From Xestospongia muta (Eukaryota; Porifera; Demospongiae; Haplosclerida; Petrosiidae), in contig OY848918.1 in the NCBI GenBank assembly GCA_963693285.1, positions 3,105,876-3,169,875 on the forward strand: a stretch of DNA of 64,000 bases. Reading direction: 5' to 3'. Both the position numbers and the translations under genes were made by a program. This document shows positions 44,680-59,927 of the stretch, one piece after another. The notes under the pieces were generated by a model. The model was not told the origin of the DNA and made no database searches. It worked only from the letters and a program-made list of their open reading frames with translations. How positions within the stretch are numbered: the first letter of the stretch is position 1; every line of letters starts with the position of its first letter.

Positions 44680-47600
44680 GTATATGTATATATATATATA
44701 TAGCAATTTGTGAATCCACTCTGTATTGTCATTATTTCTGAGTTGTCATATTAACTGAGAAATATCTAAATATGACAACATGTCTAATTCTCATCAAATA
44801 TCATCAATAATTTCTGCTTCTATATAGCTTCCATAATCAATTGTTTTTCGTTTTAAAGGAAGAAAAAAGTACACTTCAATATTTCACTCAAGATAATTAT
44901 TATTATATTTTCTTCCGTTCAATAGACATCCTCTCAACCTGTTATGGAAACCCAGCATACTCTCTTAGCTTGGTGATATGACTCATCTAGTAATTGTAGT
45001 GCTGGAGATAATAATGTAAATCTAATTGATTGAAGTTTTAATTTATTTTTGTATTACAGCATTTTATTACATTTTGTTTTTATATGATACATTGTACTAT
45101 AAGTCTACATTATGTTACATATATTACAATAAAAATAATATGTTTATTAGTTTATATAATATGATATATAAACAAACAATTAAAGTCTTTCAAAATGAGT
45201 GTTCTAATAAAAGTTTCCCCTTAATAATGTAAGTATTACAATAAAGGACCACATCATTTCACTTGAGCTAATTCATTAACTATATTAAATTACTATTACA
45301 TAATTAATGTACATGCATCCTTCTATAAATACTCTCACATCTCAAATACAAACATTTGACATAACTACAGCTGGTACTATCAATAATAATATACCAGATA
45401 TTAATATTCACACACATTATTAATTGTTAAACTATAATATATACATAATGCTTTATATACAGATACTATAGTAACAATAGTATTGATGTTACTCAATAAG
45501 GACATGTATAGAAACTTAGTTGATAAATGTTATATAAATCATCACAAATATTATTAGTATAGACTATTGTATATCGATATTATATTATGTACTACAATAT
45601 GTTAGACTATTAGTGGATGGAATCATTGATATTACTAGTATAGATCATAATAGAAAGGATGAGTAATGATCATTAATGGACTCTTAATATTGAGTATCAT
45701 AATAGAATATCAGTACATTAAGTGGGTGGAGTCCAATATGATATTATCTGTAGTTATAGATTACATATTATACAGAGACCAGTAGTTGACTCTCTTGTGA
45801 ATATATTGTTGCTTTTATATTTACTCATTAGTAAATGTTATCAAAATAGTTTATTCAAACTAATAAAACTAATATACAAAGTTATCAGTTGTGATAATAT
45901 ATAATACACTAGTGAGTAGTTATGTACTATATTAATATATATACTGTATGTACTATATATCATAGATACTATACTATCAATGACTATACATGTAGTAGTA
46001 AATACTACTAGATATTAGAATATACTGTAAATACAGATATTATCAATAAAATGGAGGTAGCTGAAATCATTATGAGAAATATTCTTATGATAATTATCAT
46101 TACACCTTGGTTTATAAATGGAGGTGGTAAGTTATATATCTAGACTATATTATAATAATATAAGTTATGTTATAGCTGTGATCACAGTAGCTCCTTCATC
46201 AGTGTCTGCTCCACTTTACACACTGGCTAACTTTACCTGTGAGGGTACAGGAGTTGCATTGATATGGATAGTACAGGGTAATTCACTTACTGATCCCAGT
46301 AATCAAGACAGAGAGATATCAGTAACTACTAACAATATATCAGTTGATGTGTGGTCATCAGTAGTAACTATAAGAGCACTACCTATTAATGATGGGATGA
46401 GTATTGGATGTATTGTTTTAGGTCCAACTCCTAATTTTGTAACTAAAGGAGCAACTTTGACAATTAAAGGTTAGTTGTTCTATAGTTCATTGTCAATTCA
46501 TTTACTAACACATTAACAGGTATCACACCAATACAAAATGTCCAGGTAACTTTTAATATTACCAGTACTTCAGGCTGGTTGATCTGGTCTCTTCCATTAT
46601 TTTCTTCTGAGAACACTCCAATATCTTATCATGTTTATATAGAGAACCAACATGGCCAGTTACTATGCAATGATATCACAGAGGATACATCTTATGAGCT
46701 ATATAACCTCACAGTCTGTGATATTTACACTGCTACTGTTATAGCTCATAGTGGAGAATATAGTTCTAATAATGTTACCATTAAAGATGAATATTCTGGA
46801 GGTATGTTCCTATTTTAATACCATTAGAACTCAACCTTTTATATAGAGTATTATGTTATTATCTTACCAAATCATGAGGTCATCTTTAATGAACATAATA
46901 ATTCATTTGATATACAATTTCAAGTGTTTGTAAGTAAACAAATAGTCACCTTATAATATATTACATTAGATTAATGTACAGGTTGTAGGTTATCCTAGAC
47001 TATGTAACAGTACATTATTGGGTACTACAAGAGATATATCACAACAGAATGGAACAGGACATACTCAGAAACATATTGTATGCTCTTTAGAAGATTGTCA
47101 GTCTGTCAAAGTTAACTACACTGTATCCAATATTGGTCCTCAACTGAACTATATCTTTATTGCTGATATACTGGATTATTTTAATAACTCTAAAACAAAG
47201 AATAAAACATATTTCAGTGAGTATAATATTCTAAATTAATATAACAATTCATCTTTTATCACTATAATCACCATAGCAACCTACCATGTCCAGGGACTCA
47301 CTCTACAGTACTACTCTGATAATGGATCAGTTGTTGTAGAGTGTAGGTTTGCTGAGAGATCTACTGCTAATGGATGTCATGTGATATTTATAGAGTCTTC
47401 TAAAGGAACTGTCAAGTCTATTAATATGACTAAATACAGTATAGAGGAGAGTACAGTATACCAGTATATAACTCTACCAGTTAGTGGTAACTATACTGTG
47501 ACAGCTCATGATATAGTAGATGGTACTATTACAACTAACCCATCTATTGTGTACCCTCAAGTACTGGAATATATCTTACTACTACCATCTCCTACTGAGA

Positions 47601-50600
47601 CTGTTAGTAATATCAGTAAGTACTATATACTGACGATATTATATTGTTTATAATATATTATTTACTAGGTACAACATTAAATGATGAGATCACTATTGTC
47701 ATCAGTAAGACCTCTATATTATTTTGTAATGATGATATATATTATTATTAGGTACTTTACTAAGAGTAGAGACAACTGGTTATATGACATCTGTAGTATC
47801 ATCTACTGTTGAGATATCATGTATGTACTTAATGTTGTATTAGTTATTATTATTATAACTTACTTTGTGTACAGCTACCAATCAGTTTGTGTTCATCCTC
47901 ATTACTATTACTAGTAGTACAGTCAGTATTGTAGTAATAATTGTTATTGCTATAATAGTGATAACTACTAGTATTACTGTATATTGGAGGAAGAAGAAGA
48001 GACAGCAATATGAAGTTGGAGGTAAGAAAGAAAGAAACAAAATCAAGTACATAACAATATTGTTCTCTAGTTGACCAACAAGCTATCAGATATAATCCAT
48101 CATATGAAGAAGGTAATTTATATAGCTGTATCAAATGTCATATGTTATAGTTACATTGTAGTACATATAGTTGAAATGAGAAGTAGAAGAGTGGAGTTAA
48201 AGAGTAATCCATCATATATAACAGTACAACCTAGTAGAACATGTACTGCTGACTATGAAAATATTGTAATGTAATTATTGTGTGACCATCAATATATATA
48301 ACCACGGATACATGTAACCATGGATACACATGACCATGAAAACATGTGACTATGATGAATATGTGTATTTTGTGGATTTGTTTAGTATGTTTTATATCAC
48401 ATAAAAATACTTTATAACTTGTATTAGTGACAATAGATATTTGTTAAGAACATTAAAACAGACAGTATTGTGTATGTAGTCAGTGTAAATATATATTATA
48501 TTATTACTGTTATGTTATTAGGTGTATATTTTAGTTCATATGTCTCTTACTTATTTTCAATGTTATTCTTTTACATAATGCCAGTGCTATACATGTGTTA
48601 TTGTTGTACAATACTTTTGTAACTTTGACAATGACATGTACTTATACTTGATTGTTATGCTTGCTTTTAGTTTTGACCTCATTTGTCAAAACCATTGCAA
48701 TGAGGTTATAAAACATGTATATTAAATAATGTTATACCTCTTAATTAATTAAAATGTTTACTGTTACTATACATGTAATATTGTAATGCTCAATGAGCTA
48801 TATTATAGTACTTTACCAGGTGTGTTCTGTTTAACATATATCTCCTAATACTGTATGTGTAATATTGGAGTGCTCAATAAATACTTTAACATAGTACTTG
48901 TAACTTTGACAATGACCTGTACTATACTTGATGTTTATTTGATTTGAATCTCATTAGTTTATGAGACTGCTCTAACTATAATTATTATAACTACTTCACA
49001 ATAAGATTACATATTTAATAAATCAATAAAGAGTTATAAATTGGTACATCAGTATTAATCATACATAAGTAATACATTTATGACATATAATATATCCATA
49101 TATGGTCATACATTGTATATCATAACTTGTATCTGCAACTAGACTCGTTACTCAATATCATATAAAGAACAACATGTGTACATTTATAACTAGTTTATAT
49201 AACTATGGATAGATATATATCAATTGTTTAGGATGAATGGATACTAGAATGTATGGACAGATAGATGTCATAATACAAGTATATGTTGACATATTGTTTT
49301 TTGTTTTATAAACTATTTAGTTATGCTTGAAATGTCCATATTCTGGGCCTAACAGCAACATAACTACAATTATTATTTATTATCTAATATAATATAAATT
49401 ATTACATGATTAAATCCACACTATATACTCTCCTTCTCTTAGTCTCAAGGTGATCCATCTTATCAGACACCAGAAAAACTTCAAACCCTTCCCTCGAGAC
49501 AATGTCCCCACAACTTCAACATACACTGAACTCTTGACTGACCAAGTGAGTAATTCTACATATCACATTAAACAATATATGTGTTTATAATATACAATAT
49601 GTTGTACTATAGGATGTCTTATTGATAAAATAAGTACATGTTTACTTCTATTGTAGAGAGTGTCAGCTGATACAAATTATGCCACATCTGAACCAGTTGC
49701 CAATGTCATTCCTTTACTCTCCCCTTTACCTCTTTTTACTACACCCTCTCCTCAGTTAGAGAATGTTGTTAATATGCCTGGTTATAGTGATGAATACATG
49801 AAAGTATGGACAGATAGATATAATAACATAACTACATGTTTACATAATGTTTACTTGTTATATAAACTGTTGGAGATATCTATATTCCCTAGCAGTAACA
49901 TAGGTGCACTTATTTTTTGGTTATGGTGTTACATATCCTTTATTTGTGATATAGTTGACATCAAAATATGTAAATATAACAGCAGCTGTATGTTGTATAC
50001 TAATAATTTACTTTATTATCTAATATAACATATATTATTACATGATTAAATCCACACTATGTGTACTCTCCTTTTAGTCTCAAGGTAATCCAACTTATCA
50101 GACACCAGAAAAACTTCAAACCCTCCCTCAAGACAATGTCCAACAACTTCAGCATATGGTGAGCCCTTAACTGACCAGGTGAGTAATTCTATTTATTGTA
50201 TCAATGACACATCCTATAGTACAATATATTGTATATTATAAAAACATGTATTGTATATTATAAGACATATGAGTACTTGCAACAACTAGGAGACTCTATT
50301 TTAGAATAGGATGTAATGACAATATAGAACAGATAATAGTCAAAAATTTGTGCACAGATTTAACAACATATTGGCTTAATTTTTCATTTGTGGATAGACC
50401 TTATCTCTAGCAAGTGAACGTAGTCTGTCTAAACTTTTATATACTATTGACAATAGAAGCTTTACACTGAAAATATATTTCCATGGCTTCTATTAGCTAA
50501 CATTAATGACATACTGTCATCTGCTATATCTGTTGCCAATACTAGAATAGCTACATGTCATATAACATTTAAGATCTGGTATGGCATAATGTATAATAGT

Positions 50601-52369
50601 TCATTTATGGAATTTGTTTTGAGAAATTCTTCATGGAAAACAATTCAAGAAAATAATGTCCTTCTAAAATTTATCACTGTACAGTATACTACAAGTATGC
50701 CTTTAATCTTGAATGTAGGTGCTTAGTATGTATTAAAATAATACTAGCTCTTTATGGATTGTTTAACAATAGTATTAGTGATTATACCTTTGAAGTGGAT
50801 GGTTACAGAACAATACTATAAATATCTGTTATAAAAACATTCCTAATGTAGTGTATAGGTTTAGGAGAGCAATATCTGTTAATCTATAGATTTTAAGTCA
50901 TTACAATAACTTTAGCTGTCTGTGAAATATAATAATTAAATTAACTTAGTGTATTTTCTGTCATTACATTATTAGTAGTTGTTTGTACTGGTATTTATGT
51001 AATGATAAGCAACAGATCTTTTCAGTAGAGTATTAAGATTTTTTATTAAAATGACAATTACATTTAAAAAAACAAAATTGATATTATGTTTTGAAAATAT
51101 AATAATATTCCATAATTATTCTGTATGTAATATAGTGTCACATTAGATTGTGGCAAACATTTTACACTAACACAATATTAGACAACTAATACAGTGTTAT
51201 AAAGTCCATTATCAACAGCATCAACTGGTAGTTGATGATCTTCTTCATTGATATAATATAGGATGATGATCAGATCAATAAATGGTGTTACAACTATGAT
51301 ACAGATGATTTCCTATAATGAGATATTTTTGATGTATAGATGTTTTTGATTTAAGGTGGGACATTATATTGTGCATATGTTTTCAGTAGTTCATATTACG
51401 TACTGTAATAACTGTAGTAGCTCATACTATAATATAATACATATAATATAAGATATAATATCTTCAACGACTCATGGTATGTACTGTAATAATAACCTCA
51501 GCTATCTACTTATTATCACAATTATTATCACTATTATACTATTAGCTTTAAGTTTTCTGGTTATCTGCTGTCTGTAATTCTTGATCATACAGTTACTGTT
51601 TATTATGCTAGTACATGTAAATACATCACAGTATGTACCAACTTATGTAACAACACTAACAGTAAACTGTTATATAAGTTATTATGTACTATATTATATA
51701 CTAACCATGTTGTTTAGTAGTTTAGCAGATGTTAAGTAGTTATTAGCTGTTATATCTGTTATTGACTTGGTGGCTAATAACACAACAGATAATATTATCC
51801 TACAATTGTTATAAAGTTATTACTTACTTTATTATAATAAACTTGTAAGTAGAGAGTTGTTAAAATTGATTATCTGCTCTTGTAAGCATACTCAACTGAG
51901 TATGCAGTTGTAACAGAGTCTTTTATAGATTGTAGTGGTTATATATGGCTTCCATGATTATCAAAACAATGGGGGAGAAGGAATGTTTATAGTTATTTAA
52001 GGGAATACCATCAAGTTGGTCAATTTGACCAACTTGATGTACTATTAGTTACACATGTGGAATGCTAATCACTCAATAAATAGTCTCAATAAATTGTTCA
52101 CTATAACTATGATACAGTTGATTAGACATAACTAGACATGTTTGATGATGCTTAGTTATGATAATCATTTGAGATGTGACATTAAATTGTCCCCTATGTC
52201 TTCAGTAAGTCATATTTTGTACCATGCTACTCCTCAATGACCAATCAGATTACTCTATTTCAGGTCAATTAATAACTTGTTTATACACCTATTGTGTATA
52301 AGTCATTATATAAACTTTTTACTGAGGCTATGATTTCCAAGGTTATAACAATCAATTTGGCTAATTATA

Positions 52370-52401
<32 letters not shown>

Positions 52402-55400
52402 ATATATATTATAATAATTACTAAAGTTTGTAAATTTAGTTGGTTACACATAATGTTACATTGTACACACTAAAACCACTAAAATCCGTGTTATTATACA
52501 TATCAGACAAAATGATGCTAGAGGTAACATATTATGTTACACAGTGATGTTACATTTCTGTTATATTTCAGTTCCTCAAACTATTCCAGTATCAGTTATA
52601 CCAACAGTAGATGGAGATAATGTTTTATTTCAAGTGATTATAAATGTTAGTAATTCTATAAAATACACATTAAGTGGGAGTTACTCTAATATATTTATAA
52701 TAATATATAATATATAATTCTCCAGCTTACATTAATACCATTATTTTATTTAGTTAAAATTTGTCTTATCTTACTAGGTCAGCAGTCTATGTATTGTAAC
52801 ATCAATGATGATCAAAGAATACTTCTAGACACAGTTAATACTACTGAGTACATCCTGACATCTAGTAATGATGATCCATGTAATGTAACTGCTGTATATG
52901 TCTCTGGTATTAATGGAGCTGGTATAGGAGATAGTAATAATGTCATGTACTATATTGCTAGAGGTAACATATTATGTTATACAGTGATGTTACATTTCTG
53001 TTATATTTCAGTTCCTCAAACTATTCCAGTATCAGTTATACCAACAGTAGATGGAGATAATGTTTTATTTCAAATAATTATAAATGTCAGTGTCTATATA
53101 ATATAACTGGACAACAAGTAGTCTTGTTTAATATAATAATTATTATATTACACAATATAGTTATCATACATTCTAACTATATATATATACTACTGATAGT
53201 TGTATACATACACATAGTAGTATTATAATATATTGTAATTAGATTTTGTTGGTATAGTCAGTTATAATAATTTATATTCCTTTGTTATGATGTTATCTCT
53301 GTATTAGGTCAGTGGTTTATGTATTGGTGAGTATCCTACTAATATTATAGTAAATATCAAGGACTCTAATGATGTTCTACAACAAACATTATCTAATAAT
53401 GTGACACTGTCTTTAGTTAATAATCAACTGATAATAGTTAATATATCATCACCGGTTAACTTGAGGACATATCTTGTTGAGATAACTCTTAGTAATCCAG
53501 CTGGACATAATATCAATGTATTTCCATTTGGTAAGTTATATATCACATGTTATGTTGTGTGTGTGTATTATCTCTTGTATGAGACAGGTTTTCTTACTTC
53601 TGTTCTCAATATCTCTTCATCACTTGACAACTGTACTACTATTAGTATCAGTTGGGATCCTCCTAATGTAGACAGTAGAGTCCAGATATCTTACTATATA
53701 CTACTGATATATGATGATGTCAACAAGATGTTATTACAAAATGTATCTATTAATGGAAATGAATACAAGTACGAAGATCAGGAATTATTTCATCATCAAT
53801 ATACATATACCATATATGGTATAAATGAACTGGGTGAAGGAGAACATAACAATAGTACCTTCTCGTTTCAAAGAGGTTAGTTAAAATAACTAATATGTGT
53901 CTTTATTTTATGATATCATTTTAGCTCCAAGATCTGTCAAAGAAAATACTACATTTACTATTCTGTCCTATATAAATAATGAAGTCAAGTTGATGTTTAA
54001 TATACCAGTGAGTGTATCCAATAATGGTTACTATATTATTGCCATAGTTACTGTAGATTGTTCTGGAATGTTCATCTGAAGCTCTAAAGAATGCTACAGT
54101 CACTGTACATTGTGATAATGTAGTTATATTTAATAAAACATATCTGGTAGTATATTCTATGAATATAACAGATAGTCTGTTAGTTCCTCAGCTTCAACAA
54201 TGTACTCTCTCTATTATCTTCAGTAATAATGCTGGACACAGTGATTCATTGATACATACTTTAAGTAAGAGATAGTGATATCATATAATATACTACTACT
54301 ATTATATGATATAAGTACATATGTGACATGATTTGCAATAAGGGACCACTTCTGTCAAAACATTTATGACCTGATTTGTGAAAAGAGACCACTGTATAAA
54401 CACCTCAAAAAACAGTTTGTATACACACAGTTATCATATATAGTTGTGCATATATAGAAAAACTGTTTTAACAGTGATTCCTTTTCAAAAATCAAGTCAA
54501 AAATGTTTTGTCTGGAGTGGTCCCTCCCTTACTTAAAATCAGGTCACAGATGATATTATAAATGTTACCCTAATGGTAATTCTATATGTGTGGAGTGTGT
54601 ATTTTCACCTGCTCCATCTGCTAAGTCATGTTATGTTAGTGTGATTGAAGTGACTTAAATGAACAAAACATTTGTTAAAAACAGTCCAAGTGATCTTATT
54701 GTACAAGGTTGTATTAATAATCTCCCAGCTGGTAATCATACAGTCTATGCATATGATGTGGAGAATGATATACCACTAACATCAATATTACCAGCTATAA
54801 TATTAAGAGATATTGTAATAAGTGATGTATGTCACTATTATAATGATACAGATATCACTCCTACAGTCCAAAGTTATTCTACAGTAGTCATACCATCAAC
54901 TACTAATATAATAACAGTACCTGGATCTCAGAGTTTTCCTAGTATGTTAACATATAATTAAATATTTATATATAACTCCTCTCTCTCTAATTATAATAGT
55001 TACCACTGTGATCATCATTAGTATCTTAATAATATTAATTAGTACTGTCAGTGTTGTTTGTGTGGGTGTTTATTATATAAAGAAGATACAAAGTATGTAT
55101 ATCATGTATACATGTAATATAATCTAATTATATTATATTATAGAGTGTAATAGTAGTGATGATGATATAACTATACAACATAATATATCATATGAAGATA
55201 CTAAACAATATCAGATAAGAATGACACAGAATACATCTTATGAACTTGTTACAATAACACCTGATTATGTTAATATCAATTGAACTTAATTATAATGTGT
55301 TTTTATAATAACGTTTTTAAAATAAAATGACACAGGTTTGTCATTAATTTCTCTTATTACTTGACAACTGTACTAATGTAATTCTATATGTGTGGAGAGT

Positions 55401-58400
55401 GTATTTTCATCTGCTCCTGTGATCACAATAGATCCTTAATCAATATCTGCTCCACTTTACATACTAGTTAACTTTACCTGTGAGGGTATGGGAATTACAT
55501 TGACATGGACAATAGATGGTAATTCACTAACTGATCCCAGTAATCAAGACAGAGAGATATCAGTAACTACTAACAATATATCAGTTGGTGTGTGGTCATC
55601 AGTACTAACTATAAGAGCACTATCTATTAATGATGGGCTAACCAATCAATGCACTGTGATCAGTCAGAACTCTTCTGATGTTAAAACAAAAGGAAATACT
55701 TTATCAATTACAGGTCAATTGTATATATTATAAAATTATGTATTACATCAGTTAAACACTCTACTTTTAATCTCAATATTCTTCAGACTGGGTAACCTGG
55801 TCTTCTCCATCATTTTACTCTTATAACATTCCACAAAGTAGTATTACAACATATAAGTATAGTGTGATAAGTATAGAATGTATTGTTGTTGATATAGTAG
55901 GTCATTTTTCTCAGAACAGAGCTACATTAACTATTAAATATACTCCATGGACAGTAGGTTTTAATTCCCTCACTGATCCCAGTAATCAAGACAGAGAGAT
56001 ATCAGTAACTACTAACAATATATCAGTTGATGTGTGGTCATCAGTACTAATTATAAGAGCTCTACCTATTAATAATGGGAGTGAAATAATTGTTGGATGT
56101 ATTATTTTGGGTCAAACTTCTAAGTTTGTACCTAAAGGAGCAACTTCGACAAATAATGGTAGATATGAACACACAAATCAATATTAATTCATTCACTAAC
56201 AGGTATCACACCAGTAAAAATATCCATGTTACTTTTAATATTACCAGTGCCTCAGGCTGTTTGATCTGGTCTCCTCTATTATTTTCTTATGTTCTGCAAG
56301 GGAGTATTACATCATATCACATTTATATAGAGAACCAACATGGCCAGTTACTATATAATGATATCACTAATGATACATTTTATGAGTTATATAACCTCAC
56401 AGTCTGTGATATTTACATTGCTACTGTTATAGCTTATAATGGAGGATATAACTCTAATAGTACTACTATACAAGATAGAGATATTTAATGATATTAGAAT
56501 TCAACAATTTATATAGAGTATTATGTTATTATCTTACCAAATCATGAGGTCATCTTTAATAAACATAATAATTCATTTGATATACATTTTCAAGTTATTG
56601 TAAGTAAACTAATAGTCACCTTATAATATATTACATTAGATTAATGTACAGGTTGTAGGTTATCCTAGACTATGTAACAGTACATTACTGGGTACAACCA
56701 GAGATGTATCACAATAGAATGAAATAGGACACACTTAGAAAGATATAGTGTGTTCTTTAGACTGTCAAAGTTAACTACACTGTATCCAATATTGGTCCTC
56801 AACTGAACTATATCTTCATTGCTGATATACTGGATTATTTGAGTAACTTTAAAACAAAGAATGAGTCATATTTAGTAAGTACAATATTATCGATTAATAT
56901 ACCAATTCATTCCTCTTGTCACCATAGCAACCTATTCTGTTTAAGCACTCACTCTACAGTACTACTCTAATGAAATGCACTAAAGTGCTTAACCTCGCTG
57001 TGGTGGGCAGTGTAGATCTACACTGTAGAGTGTAGAGTGCATGTACATCTAACACTCCACAAGATTAAAGGTATAGTAAATTATTAATGGCTCAGCTTTA
57101 CTTTGACAATAGTCAACTTACTGGCCAATTTGCAAACTAATTGACCATAAGCCAAGCAAATTTCTTTATTCTTTTTAGACCTCTCAAGTGACGTAACCAG
57201 ACAAGAGATATCTCACGTGATGCGCAAGATGATTATTGATAACTCGCATTTCTCTTCAATCAAAGGAAAAAAGGTTTGCAGTTTAGTTACTGGGTACTTT
57301 GCACTCTAATTGACAAAAGGTCCAATACTTTCAACTTTTTAGTAAAAGTTAGTGATTCTCCAATGACAGCTATGGTGCCAGTATTTTTAGTTCCCCCTCA
57401 ATGTATCGACAAAGATAACTGCCAAAAGTTAGTAAAACTGTCATAACTTTCAAAAGTATTTTTGCAAAAAATCTCACTTTATAAAAAGTTGGAAAATTTC
57501 ATAAGTTGTATGCAGGAGGTTTTTATTGAATTCTCGAGTCTTCACTGAAAGCTGTGCTTTTTTTTAAAGGTTTTTCAGACTTTTAAAGCTTTTTGTTCGA
57601 TTGACGCTCCTTTTAGCAATATTCTTAAGAAGTACAGAAGTTTTGCTACCGTCCACTATAGTTTGGTGGTTACCAGTGCCGTGTTTACCGAGTTAAAGCA
57701 GTTCAAAGCCATTTGCCCGGGTAACAGACACACACACACACACACACACACACACTGACAGACTACAGTAACCTCGCTATACGCCCACGCACAGCGACGT
57801 TAATAATAGATCACTTGTAAAGTTTAAGTTTGCTGAGAGATTTACTGCTGATGGATGTCATGTAAATATTTAGAGGTCTTTCAAAAGAACTGTGAAGCCT
57901 ATTAATATGACTAAATCCAGTATAGAGGAGAGTACAGTATACCAGTATATAAGTCTACCAGTTAGTGGTAACTATACTGTGACAGCTCATGATATAGTAG
58001 ATGGTACTATTGTCATGTGACATGTTGCCATTAGCATTGATAAACAACTATATTTACTAACAGCAGAGCCAAAATGTTTAGTTTCAATTTGATCTTGGGT
58101 AAAACAAATAAATATAGCAATTAATGAGACACTAATACACAAAGAATTGAGTGACTTCATTATTATATTGTGGTCAACTATACAAATATCTAACAGCCTG
58201 TTGCATGTATACAAACCTATATAAAATAAATATTGGTTATGTTCTGGAATTATATTGAAACAATAAATATCAATTTAATACTACTAAGTACTAACATTAA
58301 TAAAGTTGTATTACATAGCTGTATGTAATTAAAGTTATTATGTGAAAATCATTATCATTACATACTGATAATTTGGTAAATGTTATACTGATATATCCTC

Positions 58401-59895
58401 CACCCATACAGTCAACTATAATAAATGTTAAATTTGTTAGTTATTATGTTTGACGCTGCAGAAATATCTGGATTATGAATAGTTTAAATATTCATCTTCA
58501 AAAGTGGGCAGTGTGTAGTAGGAATGAGTGTTGAAATATTAACACTTACATTCATTATTAGATAAGGAGCAATAATGTATAGAGAATAACAATAAATACT
58601 GTATTCAATTTGTATAATAGAATTATGTAACATATATCTTGCATGGATTACTATAAAAACTGATTGGTTGATTTAACCAACAGATATATGGTTATAAAGG
58701 TTGTATGTAGTTATTTAATGCAAACTGAAAGTAAACATTTTGTAAACTGTTTCATTGTTATTGTTCTATATCAGATTGACTGTATTTTTATGTAAACAGT
58801 CCATCAGATAGTACATTAATAATCAAGCAGTATGATGTTTACATTCAGTTTAAATTTGCATCAAGTAATTTGCTACATACATGCAACCTGTGTAACTATA
58901 TATTAGTTAAATCAACCAATTGAGATATATTATGTTACAGTATAGTTACCACTACATGTATAATCCTTAGAGACCTGGTCTCTTAAAGTTTCCTCCCTTA
59001 ACAAGAAATAACAAACAAGATGATCCTTTCCACCAATCTAACCCTGTGAGGTGGTGATACAGAGAATCTACTACAATCCAAGAGAGCTCATATTCACTGA
59101 ACCATTGAAGGAGACAGCAGTATTGTCAAAATGACTTTTATTTATTCATCCAGTGAATTTAGTTTTATTTGATATAAGTTATATATGGAATATGAATGAT
59201 ACTCTTTGATATGTTAAACTCTTCTCCATTGTATTAGTAGTGTTTCTGATAAATTGAAGATGATAAGTTGTCACAATATTGTTATATTTAGTTGTACCAA
59301 ATATCAGACTATTGCATAGTCTAGGTGTACCATTGACCTTGAAATAATATAAGTTTATCTAATTAATGCAATATCTATAGAAATGATTCTATACCTTTAA
59401 CTTGATCATGAACTGTATATTAAAATTGTTATCAAACATTACATTAACATTATGGTGTTATTAGAAAGTATCAGTTGATGGGTGTGGCTGATCAAGCTTC
59501 CAGACTCACTTAGTACTTCTGCATGCCTTTTTGTCTTTGCCACTACTCCAGTTCCTAAAAGTCAAATGTTTCAGTTATCAGTGTGAAATTGACATCATCA
59601 AAATAATTATAGGATTATCTTTTAATTATAGACTTGTCAAAATTATTATTGTGAAATGATGTAATATCACCATCTTCGCCTTTCAAAATTATGTGGGAGA
59701 GGGGCTAGGCGTCGTAGGCGAGCCTTCGGGGGAGGGGGGGGGGGTATACGGGAAATTCCCATATTTTTGACTCTGTCCTTGTAAAATGAGGAATACTTTT
59801 TACTTTATACAGATTATACCTGCTCTCGTCTATGCATTTGGTAAGTGTTGTGAAGTATGAAGTTGGATGTAGCTAAAAGACAACTGGACATCACT

Positions 59896-59927
<32 letters not shown>
